A stretch of 64,000 bases of DNA from contig JAMXBB010000007.1 in the NCBI GenBank assembly GCA_024138015.1, positions 90,113,925-90,177,924 of the forward strand. The letters run 5' to 3'. The notes under the pieces were generated by a model that did not search any database, was not told the origin of the DNA, and was given only the letters and a program-made list of their open reading frames with translations. The DNA is from Lumnitzera littorea (lineage: Eukaryota; Streptophyta; Magnoliopsida; Myrtales; Combretaceae). Position numbers and translations under genes: made by a program. Of this stretch, positions 51,851-62,899 are shown piece by piece (within the stretch, counting starts at the first letter, position 1; each line of letters starts with the position of its first letter).

Positions 51851-53472
51851 AGTTACTTAAAAAATGTTAACAAATCCAATTTAACCTTAACACCAAATTT
51901 ACCTTATAATCTCAATGAAATCCTTGAAAGAGGAAAAAAGAAAAACAGAAAAAATCGATTGGTATTAAAGACTTGTACAATGAAATTAATGTTCAGAAAT
52001 AAGAAATAAAAGATTTAAAATTAATGCAAATAAAACTTAAAAAATATTTTCTTGAATTAAAGCAAAAAATGATAATTCAAGAAAATAACCCTAAAGTTAT
52101 TAATGGAGAAACTTTAAATGGAAATGTTTTACCAATTTTTAATAATTCTAATTATTTAATGCTACTTGTTGAGGTGACCACGAGAAAATGGATTATTAAT
52201 ATTACAATTAGAATTAATAATGAATTTGTCTTAGAAACAACTGTAATATTTGATACTGGTGCAGACTTAAACTGCATTAGAGAAGGGTTGATTCCTACTA
52301 AATATTTTGAAAAAAGTATCCAGTCTTTAAGTTCTGCATCTAGTAGCAAGTTACAGATTAATTGCAAATTGTTCAATGCTAAAGTACTAAAACATATTAT
52401 TGCATATAAAACTTCTTTTATACTTGTTAAAAATTTAAACAAAAATGTTATTTTAGGTATTCCTTCTATCAATCAAATCTAACCATTTTCTATAAATAAA
52501 GATGGAACTGAAATACTATATTTTAAGAAGAAAATTGCATTCAATTTTATTACAAAACCACAAACCAAATATTTAAATGAATTAACACGTAATTCAATTT
52601 CTAAATTAAATTGTTTAATTCAATGTAAAGAAAATCATTTAATATATCTAAAAAATTATCTTGAATTTAAAAGAATTGAATCTCAACTCAACAAAGAAAA
52701 TTTAAAAAAGAAAATTTCTAAATTGGAATTGGAAATAAAAAATTTAATTTGTTCAGTACTTCTGAATGCATTTTGGAATCGTAAGTCATATATTGTAGAT
52801 TTATCATATGAAAATGATTTTAATGAGAAAAATATTCCCAATATAGCGAGACCTTCTCAAATGAACAATGAAGTTTTAAACCATTATAAAAATGAAATAA
52901 ATGATTTACTTAATAAAAAACTAATCCAAAAGAGTAAATCTTCATGGAATTGTTCTACATTTTATGTCAATAAAAATACAGAAATAGAAAGAGATGTCCC
53001 TAGGTTAGTAATCAATTATAAGTCTCTTAATAATGCTCTAAAATGAATTAGGTATCCAATACTTAATAAAAAGGATTTATTAAATAAATTGCATAATACT
53101 AAAATATTCTCAAAATTTGAATCTAGATTTTGGCAAATTTAGATTAAAGATAGTGATAGGTATAAAACTATCTTCACAATTCCTTTTGATCAATACGAAT
53201 GGAATATAATGTCACTTGGATTAAAAAATGCTCCCTTTGAATTTCAAAGAATAATTAAATAAATTTTTAATGATTTTGCAAATTTCATCATATTTTATAT
53301 AGATGATGTCTTGATTTTCTCATCCAATATAGATCAACTTTTTAAACATGTTAGGATCTTCATCAATATAGTTAGGAAAAATGGTTTAATAGTTTCACCA
53401 TCTAAGATTAGTCTTTTTCAAACTAAGATTAGATTCTTAGGATTTAATATTCATAATGACATAATAGTCCAT
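51851..53472 (+). pseudogene. Endogenous pararetrovirus, protease and reverse transcriptase (decayed)
   Basis: From 52024 to 53472 one frame carries an aspartic protease with the active-site box DTGAD (52252-52266) and ILGIPS, then the RT with PRLVINYKSLN near 53000, SLGLKNAPFEFQR near 53215-53255, and the catalytic box YIDD at 53296-53307. In-frame stops lie at 52480, 53044, 53140 and 53260, with no frameshift in that span; 51851-52023 is less clear. The arrangement is that of a Caulimoviridae polyprotein. It ends abruptly in the RT at the Athila-type LTR; RNase H is not in the window and may lie beyond the right edge. Four stops make it non-functional as it stands. Confidence 0.85.
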
Positions 53473-54722
53473 TGATATCAGGCAAGTGCACCTATCAATT
53501 TTAATATAGCGGATGTGAGTCCGAGTCGATCCCTCAAAGATTTCGAGTACTAATATTAACCTTAACTTTATTATCTAACCGGAAAATTGTGACGGGTTGA
53601 ATGAATTAAAAATACTGAAATTAACAAACTAAACTAATTATGAAACTTGATTAAGTAATTTAAAAAGCAATAAAACTAAGAACAACTTCAAGAATGCAAT
53701 AACGTATTTAGAAATTATTTCCCCCAGTGTTTAATATGTGACCGCTTAAAATATATTCAATTCAATTTCTATTATTCTTGACCGGAGGGATTCACAATTA
53801 AAGTTAATACCTTTCTCAACCATATTAACCCTAATCCTAAATTATTTACTAAAATCTCTTCACTTAGTAATATAACTTAGAATTATATTAATGTATAATG
53901 AATTCTCATACAAATAATTAACTTTCCGGAAGAAACATGTATCTTGTCTCTAAGTATACATGTAATTCTCTCCAATTATGCCTAGATCTAATTACACATG
54001 CAATTTCTCAATCATCATGCATAATATCATATATTGATACTCTAGAAATATCAATTACCAATTAAACAACATAATTGAATCAAGAAAAGATAGAAACTTT
54101 ATTGAAAATTATAAATCAACCCAAGGGTTACATGAAACCCTAGGTTCCATAATCCTAAACACACGAATTCTAAGCTAAATCTAAAAACGAGTTCCATCAA
54201 AAACATAAAATAAAACATGAAAAACCCCTTTGATTGATGAAAAATCTCTCCAATCTTAAAGTTGGTGTTGCTCTCGCCTTTTTCTTCTCCTTCTCCTTAA
54301 GTCTCTTCTCTCTCTAGTGTCTCCTCCGTCTTCTCTAATGTCTCCCTTCCCTTGAAACCCTCATATGTCCTTTTATATATGTATTATAATGATTCTTTTT
54401 TCGTCACCAGACACGGCCTGGGTCATGGCCGTGTCCCTAGGTCCTGTAACTTTCTAACCTTGGCAAATTTTTCTGGATTGACACAACCTGAGGACATGGC
54501 CATGTCCTAGGTTGTGTAACTTTAAAACTTCATAACTCCTTCATTTAAATTCCGAATTTAGTGAAACTTGATTTCTTTTCTTCGTTTTCGATCCTAAAGC
54601 GCATTCAAACCTTGAAATCAAAATTTTACTCAATTAAGTATCAATTTTTTTGAAAAAAACAAAAATGTAAGGGAAATACTATAAAATCACCATATGAAAT
54701 ATGTTTAAAATCAAAGTTATCA
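53473..54722 (-). mobile_element. 3' LTR of the Athila-type element
   Basis: 1250 bp. On the minus strand it begins TGATAACTTTGATTTT (54722) and ends GCCTGATATCA (53473). The two dyads are GGGTCATGGCCGTGTCCC (54420-54437, imperfect) and AGGACATGGCCATGTCCT (54491-54508, perfect). A pyrimidine-rich stretch (about 54260-54330 on the plus strand) matches the other LTR copies. Confidence 0.92.
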
Positions 54723-54735
54723 AATTTCCCCACAC
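54723..54735 (-). promoter_or_regulatory. Polypurine tract
   Basis: Minus-strand GTGTGGGGAAATT directly precedes the LTR start TGATAA. It is preceded by a TTGAGGACAAGCAAATGCTC stretch, an arrangement common next to 3' LTRs of plant Ty3/gypsy elements. It primes plus-strand DNA synthesis. Confidence 0.9.
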
Positions 54736-56067
54736 TTGAGCATTTGCTTGTCCTCAAGCAAATAAATCAAAACCAAACTTTCGAGACAAGAAACGCTAAA
54801 CAAAATTTATCATTATTTAGGAAACCGGTGAACAAATACCCTTGACCTGGAGAAAAGTAAGAGAATCATTTTCAGCTAACTTGCAATAATAAAGTTAACC
54901 AATTTCATCTGACTATATTCGAATGCTCCAACAATACTTAATACTAGAGTTCACTAGTTAATTTATGAAAATCAAAGTTTACCCAAGTCATTTAACCAAG
55001 GATTCTTAAACTAAAAATTGGATTTAACATCTCGCCAACCAAGAAAGAGTCATAAAAATTTTGTCCATTTGACTAAAATGTATACAATTCTCTCTTCCAT
55101 CTCACCAAGCATCATAATCTAAAACAAACACATTTTACATCTACTCATCCTCTAATCATCCCCTTAGTTCATGCTTTTGTTGAGAGGTCTTTTAAATTTA
55201 CTTTGTTTAAGCACAATTGCGTTGGTAGAGGGAAAGAATCTCGCTCTTCTGACAAACCAAGACCGATCCATACCAACTTATTCCTTATATTGATAGCGGT
55301 AAAGAACCTTGCTCTTCTGACGGACCAAGGCCGATCCATATCAATTTTTTTCATTAGAATTGGCATTAGGACTCAATCTCGCTCTTCTGATGAACCAATA
55401 TGAATCCTTACCAATTTTTTTTATTCATACACTTGTTATTACTTTTGACCTCCAATCATTGTGATTTTTCAGGGGTTTCTCAAAAGAAGAATTTCATTTG
55501 TTTGTTTGCTAAAAATTATAGGGCTCTAAAAATTTCTAAGAGAAAGGTATGCATAAAAGTAAATTTAAAAATAACCATGACTAACTCTTCAACTAGTGAT
55601 GTTGCTCCAATCTCAAGTCTTAAAGTCCTAAGCTAAATAACTCGTAACCTTGCCCTCCAAAAATTTGACTAATCAATTCTAGTAAAGTATAATAAGATCA
55701 ATAATGATCAACATGATACAATTGATTTGGCTTAATACCTGTTAATCACCTATTGCAAGTTAACATAAAAATTAATTGGGTCAAATATGAATAATTAGAC
55801 TCCTAAACAGTAACAAATTCATATATATCCCTTCCCCACAGTTAATAACGTACATTGTCCCCAATGTACGACTAAAAAATCGTAGCAGCAAGAAATGAAA
55901 CAAGAAAAATCAGCATAGGGAAAAAGGAAACATATGTACTGAAAAGAAACTAATACTTCCTTACCAGTTGAAAATTAAGGGAAGAAGTTCAAAATGAAGA
56001 AGCATCATCATTATATATCTGAGTTTACAAGCCTTGGCCAACAAAAGACAACACAAAAAATTATGAA
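54736..56067 (-). other. Athila element 3' non-coding region
   Basis: No gene supported. It contains the three-unit repeat at 55222-55425, which produces mirror-image short frames on both strands, and AT-rich spacer elsewhere. Confidence 0.6.
55222..55425. repeat. 68-70-bp tandem repeat, three copies
   Basis: Units start at 55237, 55305 and 55375 with AATCTCGCTCTTCTGA or close variants, followed by an 'accaagaccgatccatacc' segment. The third copy is the most diverged. Confidence 0.9.
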
Positions 56068-57334
56068 CTAAGAAGAGGGATTGGAATCCGTCTCTTCATC
56101 CTCCTCATCAGATGGTGCCTCAGCCATCATAGCATCATTGTCATCATCACTGCCCTCAACATCCTCATCATTACCTCCAGCCGCCTCGTCCTCACCACCC
56201 TCATCATCCTCATCCTCACCACCCTCATCATCCTCATCATGGGTATCCGACTCTTTCATTTTGAGAAATTTTTCCATTTTGTCCTGGCCGATATAAAGTT
56301 TATCCACACTTTCTCTTATATAACGAACCTCAGACAGCAACATATCAAATTTGTCTTCAAAGCTGGCTGAAGACGTTGGCCTCGAGATGTGCTGTTGCGA
56401 GAGTGTCGACCTTGACATCTTGTTGGTAAAAGGTTCATGAGTAGGAATGAATTGAGGTACATAGGAGTGACTTTGTTGACCAAGGTAAGTGAGGGCCAAA
56501 CAACAACCTTAGTCCGCATGGCCTGTACGAGTAAGGTAATGTAGGGGCCACAACAAATATGCTCTTTCTTCCGTGTAGTGGTGGCTGAAAAGTTCAGCGA
56601 TTTCGATGGCAAGATTGATGGGATGTTTATGAATAACATTGTACAGATAGAGGCAATCCTTGTTGGAAACCACCCCGATTGCTGAGGCCTCTTCCAGTCA
56701 ATGAATGCAAAAAGAGCCAATGAAGAACCCGATATTCAGGCTTGACTAATTGAGAGGCCTTACTCCTTATTGGATCATATGCATCACCAACAGTAATCTC
56801 ATTCCAAAACGACCCTACTGTTACGCCACGAGGAAAACGACACGAGAGACGTTAGAACTCTTCTGTCCGTATATATTGATCTTCATAGAGACTAAGATAT
56901 TTGCTCGATTGAGCTATGGTCATGTAGAATGGGTGGCCACTCAAGGTGAAATGTAGTTTGCGTTTGGGGCCCATGCCAGTAGCACTCTCTTTATCAAGTT
57001 TGTACGTACACAAAAACTCCAAGGTCAGCTCTTTATAAATTAGAGCTTCAAGGGATAAAAAGCGCTCCCAAATGGTACCATCTAAGAGCTCCTTCATTTC
57101 TGTGGTGAGCTCTAATTGAGCGAGAACATCCCAATCCAGCCGAAGGGTCTTGCTGAAAGGCTTATTCTGAAGTAAATTATATCGTTGCACCTGGTAGTCT
57201 TCCTTAAATTGGAGCATTGGGTGCTCCATCAGGGGGAGAGTAGCTAATGGTTCAACTATTGCTCCTGATTGTGATGAAGAGGATGTTGCAAATTTGGATT
57301 TCCGGCGAACGGTAAGCTTAGCGCGATTCACCAT
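56068..57334 (-). pseudogene. Athila ORF (Arabidopsis retrotransposon ORF-1 type), downstream of pol
   Basis: The minus-strand ATG at 57334 opens MVNRAKLTVRRK, followed by KPFSKTLRLDWDVL, a GTIWERFLSLEALIYKELTL segment, the PRGVTVGSFWNEIT and RVLHW segments, PINLAIEIAELFS, and an acidic tail of D/E runs with GGED repeats (about 56250-56090) ending at 56068. This is the protein family found after integrase in Athila elements; its function is unproven and it has been compared with env-like positions. Breaks: stop at 56852-56854, a frameshift near 56680-56700 and a stop at 56509-56511. A pyrimidine-TTTTCAG stretch just before the ATG (about 57342-57352) could be a splice acceptor for a subgenomic message; this is inference. 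Confidence 0.8.
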
Positions 57335-58047
57335 TGAATACCTGAAAAGAATCAACAAACCAAATCAAAAACGCACATCCTTGTCGCACGTAGTTCAAGA
57401 AGGCAGAGGGAAATAAGAGTAATAGTAAAGAATGTTAACAGAATTCTCATTAGGGCATTTAAACAAACATGTGGAGTGCAGCTAGAAAACTAGTTGGTGG
57501 AAAAGAAATAACTTGCAAGTGCATCCAACTAATTCTACAATAGACTTACTACACTACAATTAGCTCGAAATGCAGGCGTCCCAACATATAAAAGACGCTA
57601 AATGACCCAGAATTGTTTTCTCATATTGCTAACCCTAACTAGCATAAATGAATAAGGATTAGCAAATTAGCCAACAAAATTCGAAATTGAGAGAGCATAA
57701 TGAATATCTAACTAGATGAGGTATCATAAAGGCATATAAGATCAAGAAACACAAGGCAATGGTGCATGGCGTTTATGAAATAACAAAATAAAGTTGCAGA
57801 CCAAATGCAAGAACCAATGCATACAAGACAAAAACTTCGAGTAGCTAAACTGCCTAAACCATGAGGAAGATAGAGCAAAATCAATAAGGCGACTTACTTG
57901 GATCAGGATTCGGAATGACAAGAATTGTGGAGAGAAGAGGGAGAGAAGAGAGAATATGAGAGAGAGAGATGCTAGATTGTGAGTGTAAGAGAAAGTGTGT
58001 TTTTTTTAAATAAACCGGGCGTATGCAAAATCATGTAAGGCTGGGTA
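57335..58047 (-). other. Spacer between Athila ORF and palindrome array
   Basis: Non-coding. Contains a GAGAGAAGAGAGA purine run near 57930-57970. Nothing else seen. Confidence 0.5.
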
Positions 58048-58523
58048 GACACGGGCTAGGACACGACCATATCCCTTGCCCGTGTAACTTCCTGTGTTCG
58101 TCGTGTCTTACTTGGGATGACACAAGCTGGGACACAACCGTGTCCCATGCCGGTGTAACATTCTGTGTGTCTGCATGGATTCTGGACGTACACGGGTAGG
58201 GACATGACCGTGTCCCTCGCCCGTGTAATTTTCTATTGCCGTGCATTAAAACTGGGCGGACACAGGCTGTGACATGACCGTATCCCACGCTCGTGTAACT
58301 TTCTGTAGGCAGTCGGTACTACTGGGCGCACGCGGGTGAGGACATGACCGTGTCCCTCGCCCGTGTAACTTTCTGTACCAATGAAGTAAAATCTAATTCT
58401 AGGCGGACACGGGCTGGGATACAATCGTATCCCACGCCCGTGTAACTTTCTATGGGTAGGACAAATTAAAGGGCCTAGATGGATACGGGTTGGGACACGA
58501 CCGTGTCCCTCGCCTGTGTAACC
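58048..58523. repeat. Seven-unit array of GC-rich palindromic repeats
   Basis: Units of 69-78 bp start at about 58048, 58119, 58188, 58258, 58327, 58405 and 58481. Each has the plan GGACACGGGCTGGGACACGA then CCGTGTCCCTCGCCCGTGTA and ACTTTCTGT, plus a variable 20-30 bp spacer. The centre of each is an 18-bp dyad of the GGGACACGACCGTGTCCC kind, flanked by an outer pair ACACGGGC / GCCCGTGT that can extend the stem. The same unit occurs twice in each LTR of this family. Frames read across it (KLHGRGIRSCPSPCPP-type repeats) are a consequence of the repeat and not taken as genes. Confidence 0.9.
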
Positions 58524-58822
58524 CTTTTCTTTTTCTTTTTTTTTCATGAATTTAATTTAAAAATAAGGAAACTTAAAGAAATAAAAGTAATTAAACTAGA
58601 AAAATAAGAAAAAGAAAACTAAAGAGAAGAATCAATAATAAAACTAAAAGTGAAAAGCCTATGACGAAAATTGAAAAAAAATAAAAGAAGCGAGGCAAAG
58701 TTAGATAAAAGGAAAATAAAATGAAATAAACTGAAAGAACTAAAGTAGAAGCAAAGTTAGACATGGGTTGCCTCCTAAGAAGCGCTATAGTTAACGTTGA
58801 TAGCTCGACGAGATGCGTCTTC
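58524..58822 (-). other. A-rich spacer after integrase
   Basis: Strongly A-rich on the plus strand (58550-58750), non-coding, leading to the natural end of pol at 58823. Confidence 0.6.
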
Positions 58823-60115
58823 TCATGATAGGTCTGTCGGATGGAGATAAAACTCCTCTTGTCCAACATGCTCTAAGTTTCCACTCAAGTATAACTTCAA
58901 CCGTTGCCCATTTACCTTAAATATGCCCTTATTCGAGTGCGTAACTTCAACAATCCCATAAGGGAAAACTCGTATAATTGTAAATGGTCCCAACCACCTA
59001 GATTTCAACTTATCTGGGAATAAACGAAGGCGAGAATTATACAAAAGAACATGATCACCTTCTTTAAATTGTCGACCTTGTTTGATTCGCTGATCGTGGT
59101 ACTTTTTGGCCCTTTCTTTGTATAGTTTGGAGTTCTCATATGCATTCGCTCGCCATTCCTCTAGCTCGTTCAGTTGAAGTTTCGTGTAAGAACCTGCATG
59201 CTCAAAATCAACGTTAGCACTCTTAATTGCCCAATAAGCCTTATGTTCAATTTCTACCGGTAGATGACAAGCCTTGCGATATACAAGTTGGTAAGGTGTA
59301 TTCCCGAGTAGTGTTTTGTAAGCAATTCTGTATGCCCATAGAGCATCATCCAACTTTTCTAACCAATCTTTCCTATGATACTCTATGGTTTTTTCAAGAA
59401 TTCGCTTAAGATCATGATTGGCAACTTCCACTTGGCCACTACTTTGGGGGTGGTACGGGATGGTTATCTTATGTGTAATGCCATAATGTTTCAATACTTG
59501 GTCGAGTTGAGCATTACAAAAGTGTGTTCCCCTATCACTTATAATTGTCCTAGGGGTGCCAAATCGAGAAAATAGGCCTTTCAAAAAATTTTTTACTACC
59601 CTAGCATCATTAGTAGGTAGGGCTTTAGTTTCCACCCACTTAGAGACATAGTCAATAGCTACTAGGATATATTTATTTCCATTAGAGTTCGGGAAAGGAC
59701 CCATGAAATCGATCCCCCACACATCAAATACCTCAACCTCGATGATGGGATTTTGTGGCATTTCATCCCTACGAGATATATTCCCCACTCGTTGGCAACG
59801 ATCACAACGCTCAACATATCTCTAGGCATCTTTGAATAAGGTTGGCTAATAAAATCCAGCCTCTAGGACCTTATGAGCTGTCCTATTGGCACTATGATGT
59901 CCACCCGTAGGCCCCGAATGACAATGGCTTAAAATTCTCCATCCTTCGAGGTGTGGTGCACACCTTCGAATGACATGATCTGCACATACTTTAAATAGGT
60001 AAGGATCATCCTAAAAATAATATTTCACATCAGAAAAAAATTTCTTCTTTTGCTGGTGTGGAAGTCCCTTCAGTATAATCCTAGCAGCTAAAAAATTAGC
60101 AATATCCGCAAACTA
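58823..60115 (-). pseudogene. Athila integrase (with zinc-binding domain)
   Basis: The N-terminal HHCC-type domain lies at about 59940-59790, ending in CDRCQ. The catalytic core shows D in WGIDFMG (residue 27 counting from 59788), D in IISDRGTHF (85) and E in GQVEVAN (121), giving the D,D35E spacing exactly. The C-terminal part has [16 protein letters not shown] and SRWLGPF. The frame ends at a natural stop (58823-58825). In-frame stops at 60113, 60011, 59846 and 59822 break the upstream half; all four lie where the family usually has tryptophan (TGG to TAG). The catalytic core itself is unbroken. Confidence 0.9.
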
Positions 60116-61732
60116 AGGAATTTCCATATCACTTACTTGGGCGATGGCATAGAGTCGCTCCTCAGGGAATTCATCCTTGATCTCATTCTCGTCGAGCATT
60201 TCTAAGTTTGGATTCTCCAATCGAAATAGGTGATCTATTGTTAAATTCTCAGCACCTTTTTTATCTTTGATCTCCACATCAAACTCTTGTAGCAATAAGA
60301 TCTACCTAATCAGTCTTGGTTTTGCATCTGGTTTTGCTAACAAGTACCTAAGGGCAGAATGATCAGTATAAACAATCACTTTAGATAGAAGCAAATAAGA
60401 GCGAAACTTATCAAAGGCAAAAACAACTGCTAGCAACTCTTTTTCTGTAGTAGTGTAGTTCTCCTGAGCATTCGTAAGAGTTTTGCTAGCATAGTGAATT
60501 GGTTGAAAGTGCTTGTCCCGCCTTTGCCCCAGCATTGCCTCGACTGCGTGATCACTTGCATCATACATAAGTTCAAAGGGCAGTGCCCAATTAGGTACTA
60601 TCATGATTGGAGCATTGGTAAGTTTCTCTTTAAGGATATTGAAAGCTTTCAAACACTCTTGAGAGAAAACATAAGGCACATCCTTCTCTAATAACTTAGT
60701 AAAAAGGCGGGTAATTTTCGAGAAATCCTTGATAAATCACCTATGAAAACCTGCATGTCCTAAAAAGCTTCTTATGGCCTTAACCGAAGTTGGAGATGGG
60801 AGCCTTGCAATCGCATCCACTTTGGCAACATCCACCTCAATTCCTCGATAAGAGATCTTATAGCCCAATACAATACCCTCTTGTACCATAAAGTGGCACT
60901 TCTCCCAGTTGAGGACAAGATTGGTCTCTTCACACCTGGTAAGTTCCCTGTCTAAATTATTCAAACAAAGGTCAAATGAGTTGCTAAAAACTGAAAAATC
61001 ATCCATAAATACCTCCATTATGTCCTCAATCAAATCATCAAAAATAGCTACCATGCATCGCTGGAATGTAGCAGGTGCATTACAAAAACCAAAAGGCATT
61101 CTACGGTAAGCAAAGGTACCATAAGGACAAGTGAAAGTGGTCTTCTCTTGATTTTTCGGTGCAATAGGTATTTGAAAATAACCAGATAAGCCATCCAGAA
61201 AACAATAAAACATATGTCCAGCTAGTCGTTCTATCATTTGATCAATAAAAGGTAAGGGGAAATGGTCCTTACGTATAGCATCGTTTAACTTTCGATAATC
61301 GATACATACACGCCAACCTGTTACCGTTCTCATTGGGATCGATTCATTTTTTTCATTAGGGACTACTGTCATCCCACTTTTTTTTGGAACTACTTGCACT
61401 GGACTCACCCATGAACTATCAAAGATAGGATATATCATACCTGCATCAAGGAGTTTAATAACTTCCTTTTTGACTACCTCTTTCATGTTTGGATTCAAGC
61501 ATCTCTGGGGTTGCACAACCGGCTTGTGGTTTTCTTCCATTAAAATCTTATGAGTACAAAATGAGGGATTGATACCTCGAATATCGGATATTTTCCAAGC
61601 AATGGCCCTCTTATGCTCCTTGAGTACTTTTAGCAACCTTTCTCTCTGTTCTTTTTCCAAATTAGATGCTATAATTACCGGTAATTTGGAGTCCTTCTCT
61701 AAGAAGGCATATTCCAAGTAGTTAAGTAATTA
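60116..61732 (-). pseudogene. Athila reverse transcriptase and RNase H
   Basis: RT starts after the stop at 61730-61732. It carries GWRVCIDYRKLNDA, DGLSGYFQIPIAP, MPFGFCNAPATFQR and the catalytic FMDD (residues 237-240 counting from 61717; 61009-60998), the Athila version of YMDD. A stop at 60737 (TGA, probably from CGA) separates the end of RT from RNase H, which shows D in FELMYDAS, E in TEKELLAV and D in YTDHSALRYLL. A further stop lies at 60302. Both enzymes keep their visible catalytic acids. Confidence 0.92.
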
Positions 61733-62899
61733 CTTTAGCTCCAATATTGGTGGCTCCTCAATCGAAGGTTTTAACTGTGCTTCCTTCCTTTTTTCAAACT
61801 CTTCAAATCTTTTCTCAATAGAGATAGGTTTATTTGCCTCCAGTTGGGCTACTACCTCGGATTTGATAAGATCTTCCGCAGCTTCCTCCATGCCTAATTG
61901 CAAGCAACTCTCCAACGGATCCTTAAGAAGAACTTCTTGCATATAACTTGAAACAAAAGTGTCAGTAACATCCAAAAGGTAGCAAGTATCATCCTAATCG
62001 ACAGACTTTTTTATAGCCTCCGAAATTTTAAACATGATCTCTTCATCTCCCACTCGAAGAATGAGCTTGCCATCACTAACATCAATGATAGCCCTTACGG
62101 TAGCTAAGAATGGTCTACCTAAGATAAGGGGCAACTCAAAATCTTCATCCATATCCAATATCACAAAATCAACTGGAAAAATAAATTTACCCACTTGGAC
62201 TAATACATCCTCAAATATGCTTCTTGGATACGTCACAGATCTATTAGCTAATTGCAAGCTCATACGTGTGGGCTTAGGTTCCCTTAATCCTAGTTTCTTG
62301 AAAAATTTATAAGGCATTAAATTGATGCTAGCACCCAAATCAACTAAAGCTTTGTCAATTAACAAATTACCAATATGACAAGGAAATGTAGAACTTCCTG
62401 GGTCTTTTAGCTTTTTGGGAAACTTGCTTTGCACGATCACTGAACACTTTTCATCCAAAATGACTGTAGAAAGCTCCTTAAGCTTCCTCTTATTGGATAA
62501 CAAATCTTTCAAGAACTTAGCGTACTTCGACATTTGTGACAGGGCATTAACAAGAGGTAAGTTAATATGCAGTTGTTTAAAGAGGTCAAGGAACTTACTG
62601 AATTGTTGGTCATTGTGATCTTTCTTGAGTCTTTGGGGATATGGGATAGGTGGTTGATATTCCTTCACCTTTGATGACTCTACATCTTCTGTTGCTTTTG
62701 TCTCCTTCTTACTCTTACTAGTCTCCTCGCTAACCTTCCTCTTAGCATGCAACTCCTTCCCATTTCGAAGTGTCACTGCCTTAACATGTTCCTTTGGATT
62801 GGGTTCTGTATTTCCCGGTAGCATTCTCTGCGATCTTTCAGAGATTAACTTCGCAAGTTGACCAATTTGGTTCTTAAGGTTGCGATTTGAAGCCTCTTA
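61733..62899 (-). pseudogene. Athila protease region
   Basis: A linker with KEHVKAVTLRNGKEL leads to the aspartic protease, whose active-site box is ALVDLGASINLMPYKFF (box at about 62341-62327). DLGAS, not DTG/DSG, is usual in Athila elements. ILGRPFLATVRAIIDV (near 62120) is the conserved flap-end segment. Stops at 62897, 61994 and 61730 interrupt an otherwise single frame. The stretch after 61994 (ESCLQLGMEEAAEDL, KRFEEFEKR) links protease to RT and is rich in charged residues. Confidence 0.88.

Noticed and set aside
55169..55403. Overlapping frames on both strands containing DRPW/KPRPIHTN-like repeats
   Set aside because: Both derive from the three-unit tandem repeat in the Athila 3' region.
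56081..56296. Serine-rich plus-strand frame
   Set aside because: It is the antisense of the acidic D/E tail of the Athila ORF (GAT/GAA codons read backwards give Ser/Pro).
58031..58547. Two overlapping minus-strand frames with KLHGRG/CPSPCPP repeats as a repetitive protein
   Set aside because: They are translations of the palindromic tandem array in two frames. Unit lengths vary (69-78) and are not all multiples of three, so no frame is kept.
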